64,000 nt of DNA from positions 23,002,697-23,066,696 of the forward strand of contig NC_081553.1 in assembly GCF_963082655.1 (NCBI RefSeq), written 5' to 3'. The stretch is from Stomoxys calcitrans. Its lineage: Eukaryota > Arthropoda > Insecta > Diptera > Muscidae. The notes beneath the pieces are model-generated. The model did no database searches, had not been told where the DNA came from, and was given only the letters and a program-made list of their open reading frames with translations. This document shows, piece after piece, positions 34,179 through 45,392 of the stretch; the stretch's first letter is position 1; the number at the start of each line of letters is the position of its first letter. Both the position numbers and the translations under genes were made by a program.

Positions 34179-36177
34179 AACAAGTAAAAAGGAATTAAGT
34201 TCGGCCGTGCCGAACTTTGTATACCACCACCTCGGCTATAGATGAAAACCACCTTTCGTCACAATCCGGTGAAAATTGGATAACTTATGCACCCGAAGTC
34301 GGCACTGACATTGAGTGGTCTAATCAATTTAAGCCACTGTTGAATTGTGTGTATCACATTTCAACAAAATCGGGTATTAAATAAAGCTTTTACGGGTCTC
34401 AGACCCCGTATCGGCAGAACGGTGTATATGGCAGCTATATCTAAATATAGTCCAATGTGATCCATATTTAGGTCAGATGTCGGGCTTAGAATAACCCACT
34501 GTTTTAAATTTCAACGAAATCGGGTAATAAATAAAGCTTTTATTGGCTTCAGACCCTTTATCGGGAGATCCGTCTATATGGCAGCTATATCTAAATATAT
34601 TCCGATCTGAACCATATTTGGTTCAGATAACGGGAGGCTTAAAATAACCCACTGTTTTAAATTTCAGCGAAATCGGGTGATAAATAAAGCTTTTAAGGTC
34701 TTCAGAATCGTTATCGGCAGATCGGTCTATATGGCAGCTATATCTAAATATAGTCCCATCTGAACCATATTTACGTCAGATGTCGGGAGGCTTAAGATAT
34801 TCCACTGTTTTAAATGTCAACGAAATCGGGTAATAAATAAAGCTTCTATGGGCTTCAGACCCTTCATCGGGAGATCGGTCTATATGGTAGATATATCTTA
34901 ATATAGTCCGATCTGTACCATATTTGGGTCCTATATTAGGAGGCCTAAAGCTACTCATCATTTCAAATTTCAACGAAATCGGTTGAAAAATAAAGCTTTT
35001 ATGGGCTTCAGACCCTTTATCGGGAGATCGGTCTATATGACCGATCTGAACCATATTTGGGTCAGATATCAGGAAGTTTAAATAACCCAATGATTCATTT
35101 TTCAGCGAATTCGGGTAATAAATAAAGTTTTTATTGGCTTCAGACCCTTTATCGGCAGATCGGTCTATATGGCAGCTATATCTAAATATAGTCCAATCCG
35201 AACCATATTAAGGTCAGATATCAGGAGGTTTAAATAACCCAATGATTCATTTTTCAGCGAATTCGGGTAATAAATAAAGTTTTTATTGGCTTCAGACCCT
35301 TTATCGGCAGATCGGTCTATATGCCAGCTATATCTAAATATAGTCCAATCCGAACCATATTAAGGTCGGGTGTCAGGAGGTTAAAAAAAACTAACAGTTT
35401 CAAATTTCAGCGAAATCGGGTAATAAATAAAGTTTTTATTGGCTACAGACCCTTTATCTTGAGATCGGTATATATGGCAGCTATATCCAAAATATAGTCC
35501 GATCTGAACCATATTCACGTCAGATGTCGGGAGGCTTAAAATAAATCACTTTTGAAAATTTAACGGAAATCGGGTGATAAATAAAGCTTTTATGGTCTTC
35601 AGACCCTTTATCGGGAGATCGGTCTATATGACAGCTATATCTAAATATAGTCCGATCTGAACCATATTTGGGTCAGTTGTCGGGAAACCTTAAACTACTC
35701 ACTGCTTAAAATTTCGGCAAAATCACAAATCGGTCTATATGGCAGCTATATCCGAATATAGACCGATCTGAACCATAATTGAGTGGGATGTAGGGAGGCT
35801 AAAGGCAACTAACTGTTTCTAATTTCATGGATCGCGGATAATAAATGTGCCTGTTACGGGCTTAAGACCCTAAACCGACATATAGGTCTAATGGCAGCTA
35901 TATGTAAATATGGTCCCATATGGGTCATTACCTGCAAGTAAAAGAAATACGAGTCTGTGCAAAATTTCAACTCGATATCTCAATTTTTGAAGATTGTAGC
36001 GTGATTTACAACTGACGGACACACAGACGGCCAGACTGACGGACGGACGGACAGACACACGGACATCATTAACCCGTCTTAGAATTTTACGACGACCAGA
36101 GATATATAAAGGGTCGAAAAATATCGAATGGAATGACGAAAGTAGAATACCCCCATCTTGTGGTGGAGGGTATAAAA
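34179..36177 (+). mobile_element. complete type C DINE-1/mini-me-like element
   Basis: It starts AACAAGTAAAAAGGAATT, with the head palindrome carrying one change (TTCGGCCGTGCCGAA, 34200-34214) and ATACCACCACCTCGG. About ten type C modules follow (TCGGGTAATAAATAAAGCTTTTATGGGCTTCAGACCCTTTATCGG, TATCTAAATATAGTCC). Two are almost identical, offset by 152 bp (35061 and 35213). The end shows GATTGTAGCGTGATTTACAAC, a GACGGACGGACGG tract (36018-36060) and GGTGGAGGGTATAAAA. Confidence 0.8.
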
Positions 36178-37344
36178 GTTTATAATGACATATGCTAGAT
36201 CCAGATGTTCATTCACAATAACTCATGTGCAACAAAGTGACTGATATCTGAGAGCAGAACGAATAACACCATTGCGCTGTTTCGATCTTATGACCAAAAC
36301 GGAATTAGCGCGTTGAGGAGCGTTGCGTGAAAGGTGAAACTCAGTGAACATGCCGATAATAACGATTATTTTATTTTTATACCCTCCACCGAAAGATGGG
36401 GGTATATTCATTTTGTCATTCCGTTTGCAACACATCGAAATATCCATTTCCGACCCTATGAAGTATATATATTCTTGATCAGCGTAAAAATCTAAGACGA
36501 TCCAAACATGTCCGTCCGTCTGTCTGTTGAAATCACGCTACAGTCTTTAAAAATAGAGATATTGATCTAAAATTTTGCACAGATTCTTTTTTTGTCCATA
36601 AGCAGGTTAAGTTCGAAGATGGACTATATCGGACTATATCTTGATATAGTCCCCATATAGACCGATCCGCCGATTTAGGGTCTTAGGCCCATAAAAGCCA
36701 CATTGATTATCCGATTTTGCTGAAATTTGGGACAGTGAGTTGTGCAAGGCCCATTGACATCCTTCGTTAATTTGGATCAGATAGGTTCAGATTTAGATAT
36801 TGCTGCCATATAGACCGATCCTCCGATTTAGGGTCTAAGGCCCATAAAAGCCACATTTAATATCCGATTTTACTGAAATTTCGAACAGTGAGTTGTCTTA
36901 GGCATTTCGACATCCTTCGTCAATTTGGATCAGATCGGTCCAGATTTGGATATAGCTGCCATATAGACCGATCCTCCGATTGAGGGTCTAAGGTCCATAA
37001 AAGCCACATTTATTGTCCGATTTTGCTGAAATTTGGGACAGTGAGTTGAGTTAGGCCCGTCGACATCTTTCGTTAATTTGGCACAGATCGGTTCAGAATT
37101 GGATATAGCTGCCATATAGACCGATCCTCCGATTTAGGGTCTAAGGCCCATAAAAGCCACATTTATTATCCGATTTCGCTGAAATTTGGGGCAGTAAGTT
37201 GTGTAAAGCCCATCGACATCTTTCTTCAATTTGGTCCAGATCTGTTCAGATTTGGAAATAGCTGTCATATAGACCGATCCTCCGATTTATGGTGTTAGGC
37301 CCGTGAAAGCCATATTTATTATCCGATTTTGCTCAAATTTTGCT

Positions 37345-37407
37345 GAAGGATGTCGATGGGCTTTACACAACTCACTGAGAGTTGTGTAAAGCCCATCGAC
37401 ATCCTTC
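37345..37407. repeat. perfect 29-bp inverted repeat (snap-back) in a type A module
   Basis: 37345-37373 and 37379-37407 are exact reverse complements around ACTGA. The right arm is in the normal orientation of the array (CCCATCGACATCCTTC) and the left arm is an inverted copy of it. Confidence 0.9.
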
Positions 37408-38123
37408 GTCAATTTGGTCCAGATCGGTTTAGTTTAGGATATAGCTGCCATATAGACCGATTTCTTGGTTTATGGTTTTGGGCCCATAATATGCTCATAT
37501 ATTGTCCGATGTCGCCGAAATTTGGGACAGTGAGTTAAGTTTAGCCCCTTGACATTCTTCTTCAATTTGGTTCAGATTTGGATATAGCTCCCATATAGAC
37601 CGATTTCTGGGTTTATGGTTTTGGGCCCATAAATATCGCCCAGATTTGTCCAGATTTGGATATAGCTGCCATATAGACCAATATCTAGGTTTTAGGTTTT
37701 GGTGCCATAAAAGACGCATTTATTGTCCGATGTCGCTGAAATTTGAGACAGTGAGTTTGGTTGGGCTCTTCGACGTCCTTCCTTAATTTTGCCCAGATCG
37801 GTCTAGATTTGAATATAGCTGCCATATAGACCGATCTCTCGTTTTAAGGTTTTGGGCCCATACAAGAGACATTTATTGTTCGATTTCGCCGAAATTTGGG
37901 ACAGTGCTTTGTGTTAGGCTCTTCGACATTTTTATGCAACTTAGCGCAAATCGGTCAAGATTTGGATATAGCTGCCATGTAGACCGATATCTCGATTTAA
38001 AGTCTTGGCCCTATAAAAGGCGCATTTATAATCCGATTTCACTGAAATTTGACACAGTGACTTATGTTAGGCTTTTCGACATCCGTGTCGTATATGGTTC
38101 AGATCGGTTAATTTTTAGATATA

Positions 38124-39391
38124 TTGGTTGCCCAAAAAGTAATTGCGGTTTTTTTTAAAAGAAAGTAAATGCATTTTTAATAAAACTTAGAATGAACTTT
38201 AATCAAATATAAAATTGCCATTTTGTTCGATAACCTTTTGCCATCTTCCTGGCAAATTTAGTATTCCACGCTCATACAACTTCTGGCCTTTATCTGCAAA
38301 AAACTGAACCAAGTGCGATTTTATAGCCTAATCATTGCCGAAAGTTTTACCATTTAAGGAGTTCTGCAAAGATCGAAATAAATGGTAGTCTGATGGTGCA
38401 AGGTCAGGGCTATATGGTGGATGCATCGAAAGTTCCCAGCCAAGCTCACTCAGTTTTTGGCGAGTGACCAAAGATCTGTGCGGTCTAGCGTTGTCCTAGT
38501 GGAATATGACACCTTTATGATTGACCAATTCTGGTGGCTGATGGCTGTATTCAATTTGTCCAATTGTTGATAGTAAACATCCGCATTAATCGTTTGGTTC
38601 CTTGGAAGCAGCTCAAAATATACCACACCCTTCCAATCCCACCAAACAGACAGCATAACCTTCTTTTGGTGGATATCAGCCTTTGAAGTGGTTTAAGCTG
38701 ATTCACCATGCTTGGACCATGATCGTTTCCATTTTTCATTTTTCCATTTTTCATCTCCAGTTATGATTCGTTTTAAAAACGGATCGAATTCATTGCGTTT
38801 AAGGTGCATATCACAAGCGTTGATTCGGTTTGTTAAATGAATTTCTTTCAATACATGTGGTAACCAAATATCAAGCTTTTTCACCAGTCCAAGACTTTTT
38901 ATGTGATAATGAACGGTTGATTTTGGTATATTTAACTTATCTCCTATCTCACGCTCAGTTACATGACGATCCAATTCGATTAATGCTTTGATTTGGTCAT
39001 CATCAACTTCATTTGGCCGACCTGAACGTGGCTCATCTTTAATTGAAAAATCTCCAGAACGGAATTTGCGAAACCAATTTTGACACTGTCTTCCTTTTAA
39101 GGCTTTATCACCATACACATCTCGTAACTTTTTAGCAACCTGCTCCGCGTTTTTTCCTTTACGGAAATAATAAAGTAAAATATGACGAAAATGCTCCTTT
39201 GTGGGCTCCATATTAAAATTGACGTCAAACAAACAAATGTAAACAAAATTTCGCGCACTTTTTTTCTAAAGCAAGCTAAAAGTAACAGCTGATAACTGAG
39301 AGAAGAAAGAATGCAATTACAGAGTCACAAGCCGTTGAAAAAATTTGTCAACGCCGACTATATGAAAAATCCGCAATTACTTTTTGGGCAA
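38124..39391 (-). mobile_element. mariner element (cecropia/Hsmar1-like ends), 1,268 bp
   Basis: Inverted ends TTGGTTGCCCAAAAAGTAAT (left) and its partner at 39363-39391 (which has lost the outermost bases) are flanked by TA at 38122-38123 and 39392-39393. The inner AAAAGTAATTGCGG matches what is known of Hsmar1/cecropia-group ends. The transposase is broken. Confidence 0.9.
38199..39232 (-). pseudogene. mariner transposase, broken
   Basis: The N-terminal half is open (39232 to 38696) with the paired helix-turn-helix region: 'FRHILLYYFRKGKNAEQ', 'GRQCQNWFRKFRSGDFS', the linker 'DEPRSGRP' and the first catalytic Asp in 'ITGDEKW'. A TAA at about 38693 interrupts it. 'VMLSVWWDWKGVVYFELL' follows in the same frame, then there is a frameshift near 38540. 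A TAG at 38496-38498 falls just before the second Asp of 'DNARPH'. The third Asp in 'YSPDLAPSD' lies 34 residues further, giving the D34D spacing of mariner. The protein would end near 38199. There are at least three lesions. Start could be the second Met ('MEPTKEHF', near 39211), which looks more like other mariners. Confidence 0.9.
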
Positions 39392-39579
39392 TAGCAGTTC
39401 GTTTTTAAAACGAATGGCAATGTGCTTATTAGTATTTGGTCCAAATCGGATATAACTGATATGGGACATAAGGTATGAAATTTTCACCGAATTTTGATGA
39501 AAGGTGGTTTACATATATACCCGAGGTGGTGGGTATCCAAAGCTCAGCCCTGCCGAACTTAATGCCATTTTTCTTTGTT

Positions 39580-41133
39580 TATTTAATGAAATATTTTTTG
39601 TTTAATGTAATATTCTTGATAACCTGCCCACTGTTCGTCCTGTTTGTTATGCTAAGTTCCAGTGCCGTAGCAAATATTTATGAAAACATTAATAATTCAA
39701 CCGTACCCCTTTTATTATACCCACACAAAACTGTTGCCTTTGTACATTACAGATACACCTCAAAACAAGGTAAAGGAAAGTCGAAATACACAGCACACCC
39801 TTTCCTTATTTTTGGCAATTTTGCGGAATTTGCTTAGACAAGAAAAAAAAAACAAAAACAAAAACAAACAACAATAGAAATGATTTTCTGTTTTAAATTT
39901 ATTTTCTATAATGTAATTTTGTCGTTGTGGGTTAGACGTGTCATGTTCCACATGTATTCGTCGTATGCGGTCGCTTTACCAACGCAAAAGTAACTCTCAA
40001 AGAATTTTGGAATTCTCAGCGCACCACTTTGTCAATTGTTTTTGTTTTTTTTTTTGTTTTTTTCATTTTTTGTGGAAGCTTCCTCTTTACAAGCATTGCC
40101 ATGGAGGCTACTATGCTTGGTCTGCCTACTGGCTGCTGCGAATATATTATGAGTGCCTGACGCAAGTTGTAGGCTGACGTAGAGATTTATATTTTTGTTG
40201 AATACATAAAACAATGGCAATGTGAGTTACATATTGTCTGGAATATTATTATGTCATATGTCATGGAGGCAACGACAACTAAGGAAAAGGGCATAAAGGC
40301 AGATATGGCTGCGTTGTAAGGGGAGGTTGACGCAAATACAACCATCAACTGATTGCTTGACTCTGAGTCTGACTGATGTGTATGCTCGTGTCCTGGTTAT
40401 CCTGGTTATGTGTGTGGTACAGGAACGAAACAAATTGTTTTTCTTTTCGCCCACTCACCAATATGTATCACACTTATGTCAAGTGCACATACCTGCCTCA
40501 ATGAATGAATGACTATCTGTCTGTTTCTTGGTATGGTTGCTGAATCCCTTTCCGCGATTTTGCAATTTAATCCTGCCCTGCTTGGAACGAGTAGCATAAA
40601 TGTGCGTGGGTTAAATAATCAAATCAGTAAAGCCGAGAAAGCATACAGAGCAGCAATATCCTGTTTTTAATTCCATTCATTCACAAGACAGGCAACACAT
40701 CCCAGCCAGCTAAGGAAGCATACATTTAAGCAAGCAATCACTCGTGCATTCCTTAGCATCAGCCATAGGTTTCCTTGACAATATCTTCAACTAATATACC
40801 CCCCTTGAACGAAAAAAAAAAAAACATAATAAACTGAACAAAGGCATTTTGTAATGCTGGGGTCTTTTCTAAGGTTTGCAGGCTTGAAAAAAGGCTTATA
40901 AATTAAGGACTGTTGAAATCGGTGGAGCTATCATCTGATTTGACTATTTAAGCCCTTTGAATAGGTAATTTTGGCTGCTATGACTTTAACTTTCCAAAAG
41001 AACTTCACGCTTTCAAGTAGCTGAATCTCCAAGGAGAGTCCTCTGCAGTCCGACAATACCAGATCAACTACAAAGGAGGCAAACACGAGAAAGGACTCTC
41101 CAAGGGATTATCTCAGAGGCGGAAGATGATTTT
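39580..41133. other. no gene seen
   Basis: AT-rich sequence with short A runs (39843-39860, 40809-40823). Frames here are short and lack recognisable domains. Confidence 0.4.
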
Positions 41134-41182
41134 TGAACAAGTAAAAATGTGTTATGTTCGGCCAGGAACCCACCACCATGGT
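41134..41182 (+). repeat. isolated head box of a DINE-1/mini-me-like element
   Basis: GAACAAGTAAAAATGTG, half of the palindrome (GTTCGGCC) and GGAACCCACCACCATGG are present without modules. A transposase-derived fragment follows directly. Confidence 0.6.
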
Positions 41183-41220
41183 GTAACTGTCTAACATCTT
41201 CAGTTTGGTCTATAACTTAA

Positions 41221-41660
41221 CCATGAATCGTCTTATAAACGAACAAAGATTGCAAATTATTGAATTTTATTATCGAAAGGCGTGCTCTGTTAAGAAAGTT
41301 TAGAGGGCACTTCTTCCATTTTACGACGAATCTAATTTTTGGTTCAATTGGTACGTAAAAAAGCAGAATTGTCGATTTCGGAGTGAAGATCATCCAGAAG
41401 CATTGCAAGAGCTACCAATTCATCCAGAAAAATTCACAGTTTGATGCGATTTATGGGCTGGTAGCATCATTGGACCATACTTCTTCAAAGGCGATGCGAA
41501 TCGTAATGTAACTGTGAATGGTGGGCGCTACCGTGAGATGATATCCAACTTTTTTTTGCCCAAAATGCAAGAGCTCGACTTGCATGATGTGTAGTTTCAA
41601 CAAGACACAGTACGCGTAACAATGGACTTATTGAGAGGCGAGTTCGATTAACATTTTATA
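41221..41660 (+). pseudogene. internally deleted Tc1/mariner-like transposase fragment
   Basis: The + strand reads 'MNRLINEQRLQIIEFYYRKACSVKKV', a stop, then 'RALLPFY' joined directly to 'DESNFWFNWYVKKQNCR'. It continues with 'LPIHPEKFTV', a stop, 'CDLWAGSIIGPYFFKGDANRN', 'VNGGRYREMISNFFLPKMQELDLHDV', a stop, and 'FQQDT'. The middle of the protein, between the helix-turn-helix start and the first acidic catalytic box, is missing. It shares this junction with 30571-31137. Confidence 0.75.
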
Positions 41661-43872
41661 TGTCGTGTTTAGTCACATTTCTCTTAAATCTCTGGATGAC
41701 AAAGTGGGTGCGAAAAACATTAGCCGGAATTCGATACGAACGGTTCGGGCGAAATAAGAATTTTTTCTATAATGCATTGTGCAGTCAGCTGGCCAATCAA
41801 TTACAAACGGATGTGGGTTCCTGGATTGTGTAGTATCCCTGACAAACATCCTTACATCAGCAATAAGAAGACGAATACCAGACGAACACACACCATGAAA
41901 GTACCGATAGAACAGCACTAAACAACCCACATTGCGACGATGTTCAAGGGAGGCAATAGAGTTGGAGACCTTACTGTGCCCAACAAACGCCATCGCTCTC
42001 ATCTGTATACGGCCCAGTAGCTCCAGAGATGAGTTTGAAGCTCCAGCCCATACATGTGAGTTGTACTCCATTTTCGGCCTTATGAAAGTGGTGTAGATGT
42101 TAAAAAGATCAGAAGGAGTTAACTAATTCTTACACGGTTTAAAGAAGCCTAAATGAAAGCTTTTTTCGACACTTCAAATACATTTTTAGTCCAACGGACA
42201 TCACTTTGTATTTCTATGTCCAGAACATCACGAGCGTCTGATTGCTCAATATCTACACCGTTAACAGACAAAGATGATCGTAATGGGTCAGCGAGTTGTT
42301 TCTGTGACAACAAGCAGCACTGAGTCTTCCGTGCATTGAAATCTACTCGATTCAATCGATCCCAATCAGAAATGGCCAGCAAATCCTGGCAAAATGCATC
42401 GTCCTTAATCCGTATCTTGTCCTCAATCTCTCGAAGACTCGGCCTATGGTCGAATGAGTACGAATGACAGAGATTACTGTCATCCGCAAATGAGTAGATC
42501 GGATTCGATATCTTACTCAACAGATCGTTGATGAAAATAAGAAAAAGAGAAGGAGAAAGACAAAGAACAGAGCCCTGGGGTACACCTGCGGTCAATCTAT
42601 GGTCTTTGGATGAGAACCCATCTATAACGACTCGAGTAGTGCGATTTCTGAGAAAGCTCGAAATAAATCGAACGAAGCCATTACCGATACCAAAGGTGAC
42701 AAGAATTGGTAGTAGTACAACGTGCCAGACCCTATCAAATGACTTGGAGATATCCAGAGCCACAACGTTACTCTCATCAAACTGGTGGATTGAGCGGCTC
42801 CAACGTTCCGACAGAAGTACCATGAGGTCGCCCGTAGAGCGATTTCTGCGGAACCCATACTGTTGGTCGCTTAGAAGGCCATTAGACTCTACTAACCTCA
42901 CAAGATGGTGATTAACCATGCTCTCCACGACCTTGGAGAGAGCGGAGCATATCGCAATTGGCCGATAATTCGCAGGGTTGTATGCCTCACCCTTCTTGGG
43001 AATTGGCTGAAGGTTCGCAACCTTCCAATGTGCCGGGAAAACTAACGCACGGTAGGCAAGGTTGAAAAGGTTGAGTAATTGATGTGGAGTAATTCCTTAA
43101 CTCTTATTAAGGATGATCAAACGTTCACTGACCTGGTTGTTAAGGCTAACTTGTTGGCTGATATATTTGCAGGAAACTCTTCCCTGTCGGATAGCAATCA
43201 ACCACTCCCCACATTTTCGATTAAGGGGAGTGGTTGATTGCCATCCGGCAGAGAAGAGTTCCCTGCAAATATATCAGCCAACAGTTTGGCCCTATCAACC
43301 AGGACAGTGAACGTTTGATCATCCTTAATAAGAGTTAGAATAGATGAAGAATTACCTTTTACCCTTTTCATGAACGACCAAAAGCTCTTCCTTCGTCGTG
43401 TAGAACTATGAACCTTAGTACGCAGACGCTGTTCGTAAAGAAATTTTTCGCGCCTAAGCACATTGCCACACGAAGATCTTGCCTGCTTGCGCATCAGTTC
43501 AGTATTGGCATTTTTATCCAAGCACCAGTTCTTGAATGCCATTTCTTTCGATCTAACAGCATCTCTGCATGTCTGGTTAAACCAACTTTTGTGGTCTGAT
43601 TTAGACGTTATAGTCTCAATTAGAATAAATGTCCTCATTTCATTTCAAATTATCTTCTCAATCATATTAGCAGTAGCATTTATATCGTGATCTCGAAAAC
43701 ATATTTTCCAATCAAAATGCTGAAAGAATCCATTGAGCTATGAAAATATTGACCACTTCGGGACTGGGGAGGAATCAAAACGAGGAGCAGAATACGAAAA
43801 ATATGCTGACACTATGTAGTGATCGGAGTTACCAAAAAGTGCAAGAGTATAAACTTCATACTTTCCAGGGTG
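41661..43872 (-). pseudogene. non-LTR retrotransposon, 5'-truncated and rearranged
   Basis: Minus-strand remnants appear in LINE order. The end of the endonuclease is near 43860-43760 ('LALFGNSDHYIVSAYFSYSAP'). The linker is 43638-43225 ('KSWFNQTCRDAVRSKEMAF'). Reverse transcriptase runs from about 43087 to 42150, with 'WKVANLQPIPKKG', 'NYRPIAICSALSKVVE', 'QYGFRRNRST', 'VALDISKSFDRVWH', 'GVPQGSVL', 'SFADDSNL' and 'KTQCCLLS'. The C-terminus is 42130-41673 ('FIRPKMEYNSHVW', 'RRNVGCLVLFYRYFHG'). The RT catalytic 'ADD' is intact. The link between linker and RT is replaced by an inverted duplication (43098-43337), and there are frame changes near 42150 and 43640. The clade is not assigned; no RNase H is seen. 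Confidence 0.85.
43098..43337. repeat. inverted duplication inside the LINE (113-bp arms, 14-bp loop)
   Basis: 43098-43210 is the reverse complement of 43225-43337 with roughly a dozen mismatches, around a 14-bp spacer. The right arm is the normal minus-strand LINE linker; the left arm is a flipped copy of it. Confidence 0.9.
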
Positions 43873-43922
43873 TGAAGATTAAAAATTTAATTACATTTTT
43901 CTGAATTTTATTTATTAATATT

Positions 43923-44128
43923 TGTATACCCTCCACCATAGGATGAGGGTATACTAATTTCGTCATTCTGTTTGTAACACCTCGAAATATGTGTCTGAGA
44001 CCACATAAAGTATGTATATTTTTGATCGTCATGTCATATTAAGTCGTCCTTCCGTCCGTCTGTCAGTCCGTCCGTCTGTCCGTCCATCTGTCCGTCCGTC
44101 TGTCTGTCCGTCCGTCTGTCTGTCCGTC

Positions 44129-44160
<32 letters not shown>

Positions 44161-44950
44161 CGTCCGTCTGTCCGTCCGTCTGTCTGTCTGTCGAAAGCAA
44201 GCAAACTTTCAAAGGAGTAAAGCTAGCCACTTAAAATTTTACACAAATACTTTTTATTGGTGTAGGTCGGTTGGGATTTTAAATTTGTCAAATCGGTCCA
44301 TGTTTTGATATAGCTTCCATATAAACCGATCTTGGATCTTGACTTCTTGAGCCTCTAGAGGGCGCAGTTCTTATCCGATTTGTCTGAAATGTTGTACAAC
44401 GGCTTCTCCAATGGCTTGCAAGTAGTGTTTTAGTAACACTTCCACCAACTGTGCTAAGTATGATTCAAATCGGTTTATAATCTGGTATAGATGCCATATA
44501 AACCGATCTTGGATCTTGACTTCTTGAGCCAATAGAGGGCGCAATACTCATCCGATATGGCTGATATTTTACATAAGGTGTTTAGTTATGACTTCCAATA
44601 ACTGTGCTAAGAATGGTTCGAATCGGTACTTAACCTGGTATAGCTGCCATATAAACCGAACTGGTACCTTGACTTCTTGAGCCGCTACAGGGCGCAATTC
44701 TCATCCGATTTGGCAGAAATTTTTTACAACGGCTTCTCTCATGACCTTCAACATAGGTGTCTAATATGGTCGAAATCGATCCAAAGCTTGATACAGCGTC
44801 CATATAAACCGATTTCCCTATTTTACTTCTTGAGACCCTACAAGGCGCAATTCTTATCTGAATGGACTGAAATATTTCAATTCAATATTTCAGTTCAATT
44901 ATGGTCCGAATCGGACGATAACTTAATATTATAGCTCCAATATTATAGCA
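43923..44950 (-). repeat. type B DINE-1/mini-me-like element, tail-first, with expanded (GTCY)n
   Basis: The tail is TATACCCTCCACCATAGG...GGGTATAC, with CACCTCGAAATATGTG and TTTTTGATCGTCATGTCATATTAAGTCG. A long (GTCCGTCCGTCTGTCT)n tract follows at 44047-44193, then about five type B modules to about 44950. The head is missing. Confidence 0.75.
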
Positions 44951-45013
44951 ATTCTTTCCTTTTATCATTTGTTTGCCTAAACATAGATTGAGATTTTGAA
45001 GTTTCTCCGTCAT

Positions 45014-45392
45014 TTGTGTACCCTACATCACTACTGTGGTACAGGGTATTGTAACTTAGTGAATTAGTTTGTAACACCCAAAAGGAAGAGAGATAGACCC
45101 ATTGATAAGAATACCGATCGATCCAGAATCACTTTCTGATTCGATTAAGCTATGTCCGTCTGTCTGTCTGCCCGTCTGCCTGTCCGTCTGTCCATGTTAA
45201 TTTGTGTACAAACTACAAGTCACAATTTTCATCCGATCGTCTTCAAATTTGGTATGAGCTTGTTTTTCGGCCTAGACACAAAGCCTATTGAAATTAGAAA
45301 AAATCGGATAACATTTTGATATAGCTCCCATTTATATGTTCGTCCGATTTGTCCCCAAAAATTGAGATTTTAAAGTTTCTCCGTTATTTTTA
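45014..45392 (-). repeat. type D element, tail only (first of two tandem tails)
   Basis: TGTACCCTACATCACTACTGTGGTACAGGGTATTG carries a TACCCTAC/GTAGGGTA-like imperfect inverted pair. GATCCAGAATCACTTTC, GCTATGTCCGTCTGTCTG and GTCGCAATTTTCATCCGATCG-type blocks follow. It is cut and restarts at 45393 with the same order. Confidence 0.6.

Larger units (their letters stand above)
36376..39579 (-). mobile_element. type A DINE-1/mini-me-like element split by a mariner insertion
   Basis: The tail is TATACCCTCCACCGAAAGATGGGGGTATA, with TATATATTCTTGATCAGCG and GTCCGTCCGTCTGTCTG. About eleven type A modules follow in reverse orientation to 38123. The mariner occupies 38124-39391. The last module and a degraded head box (ACCCGAGGTGGTGGGTATCC, CAGCCCTGCCGAACTTAATGCC) then end near 39579. 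Confidence 0.75.
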
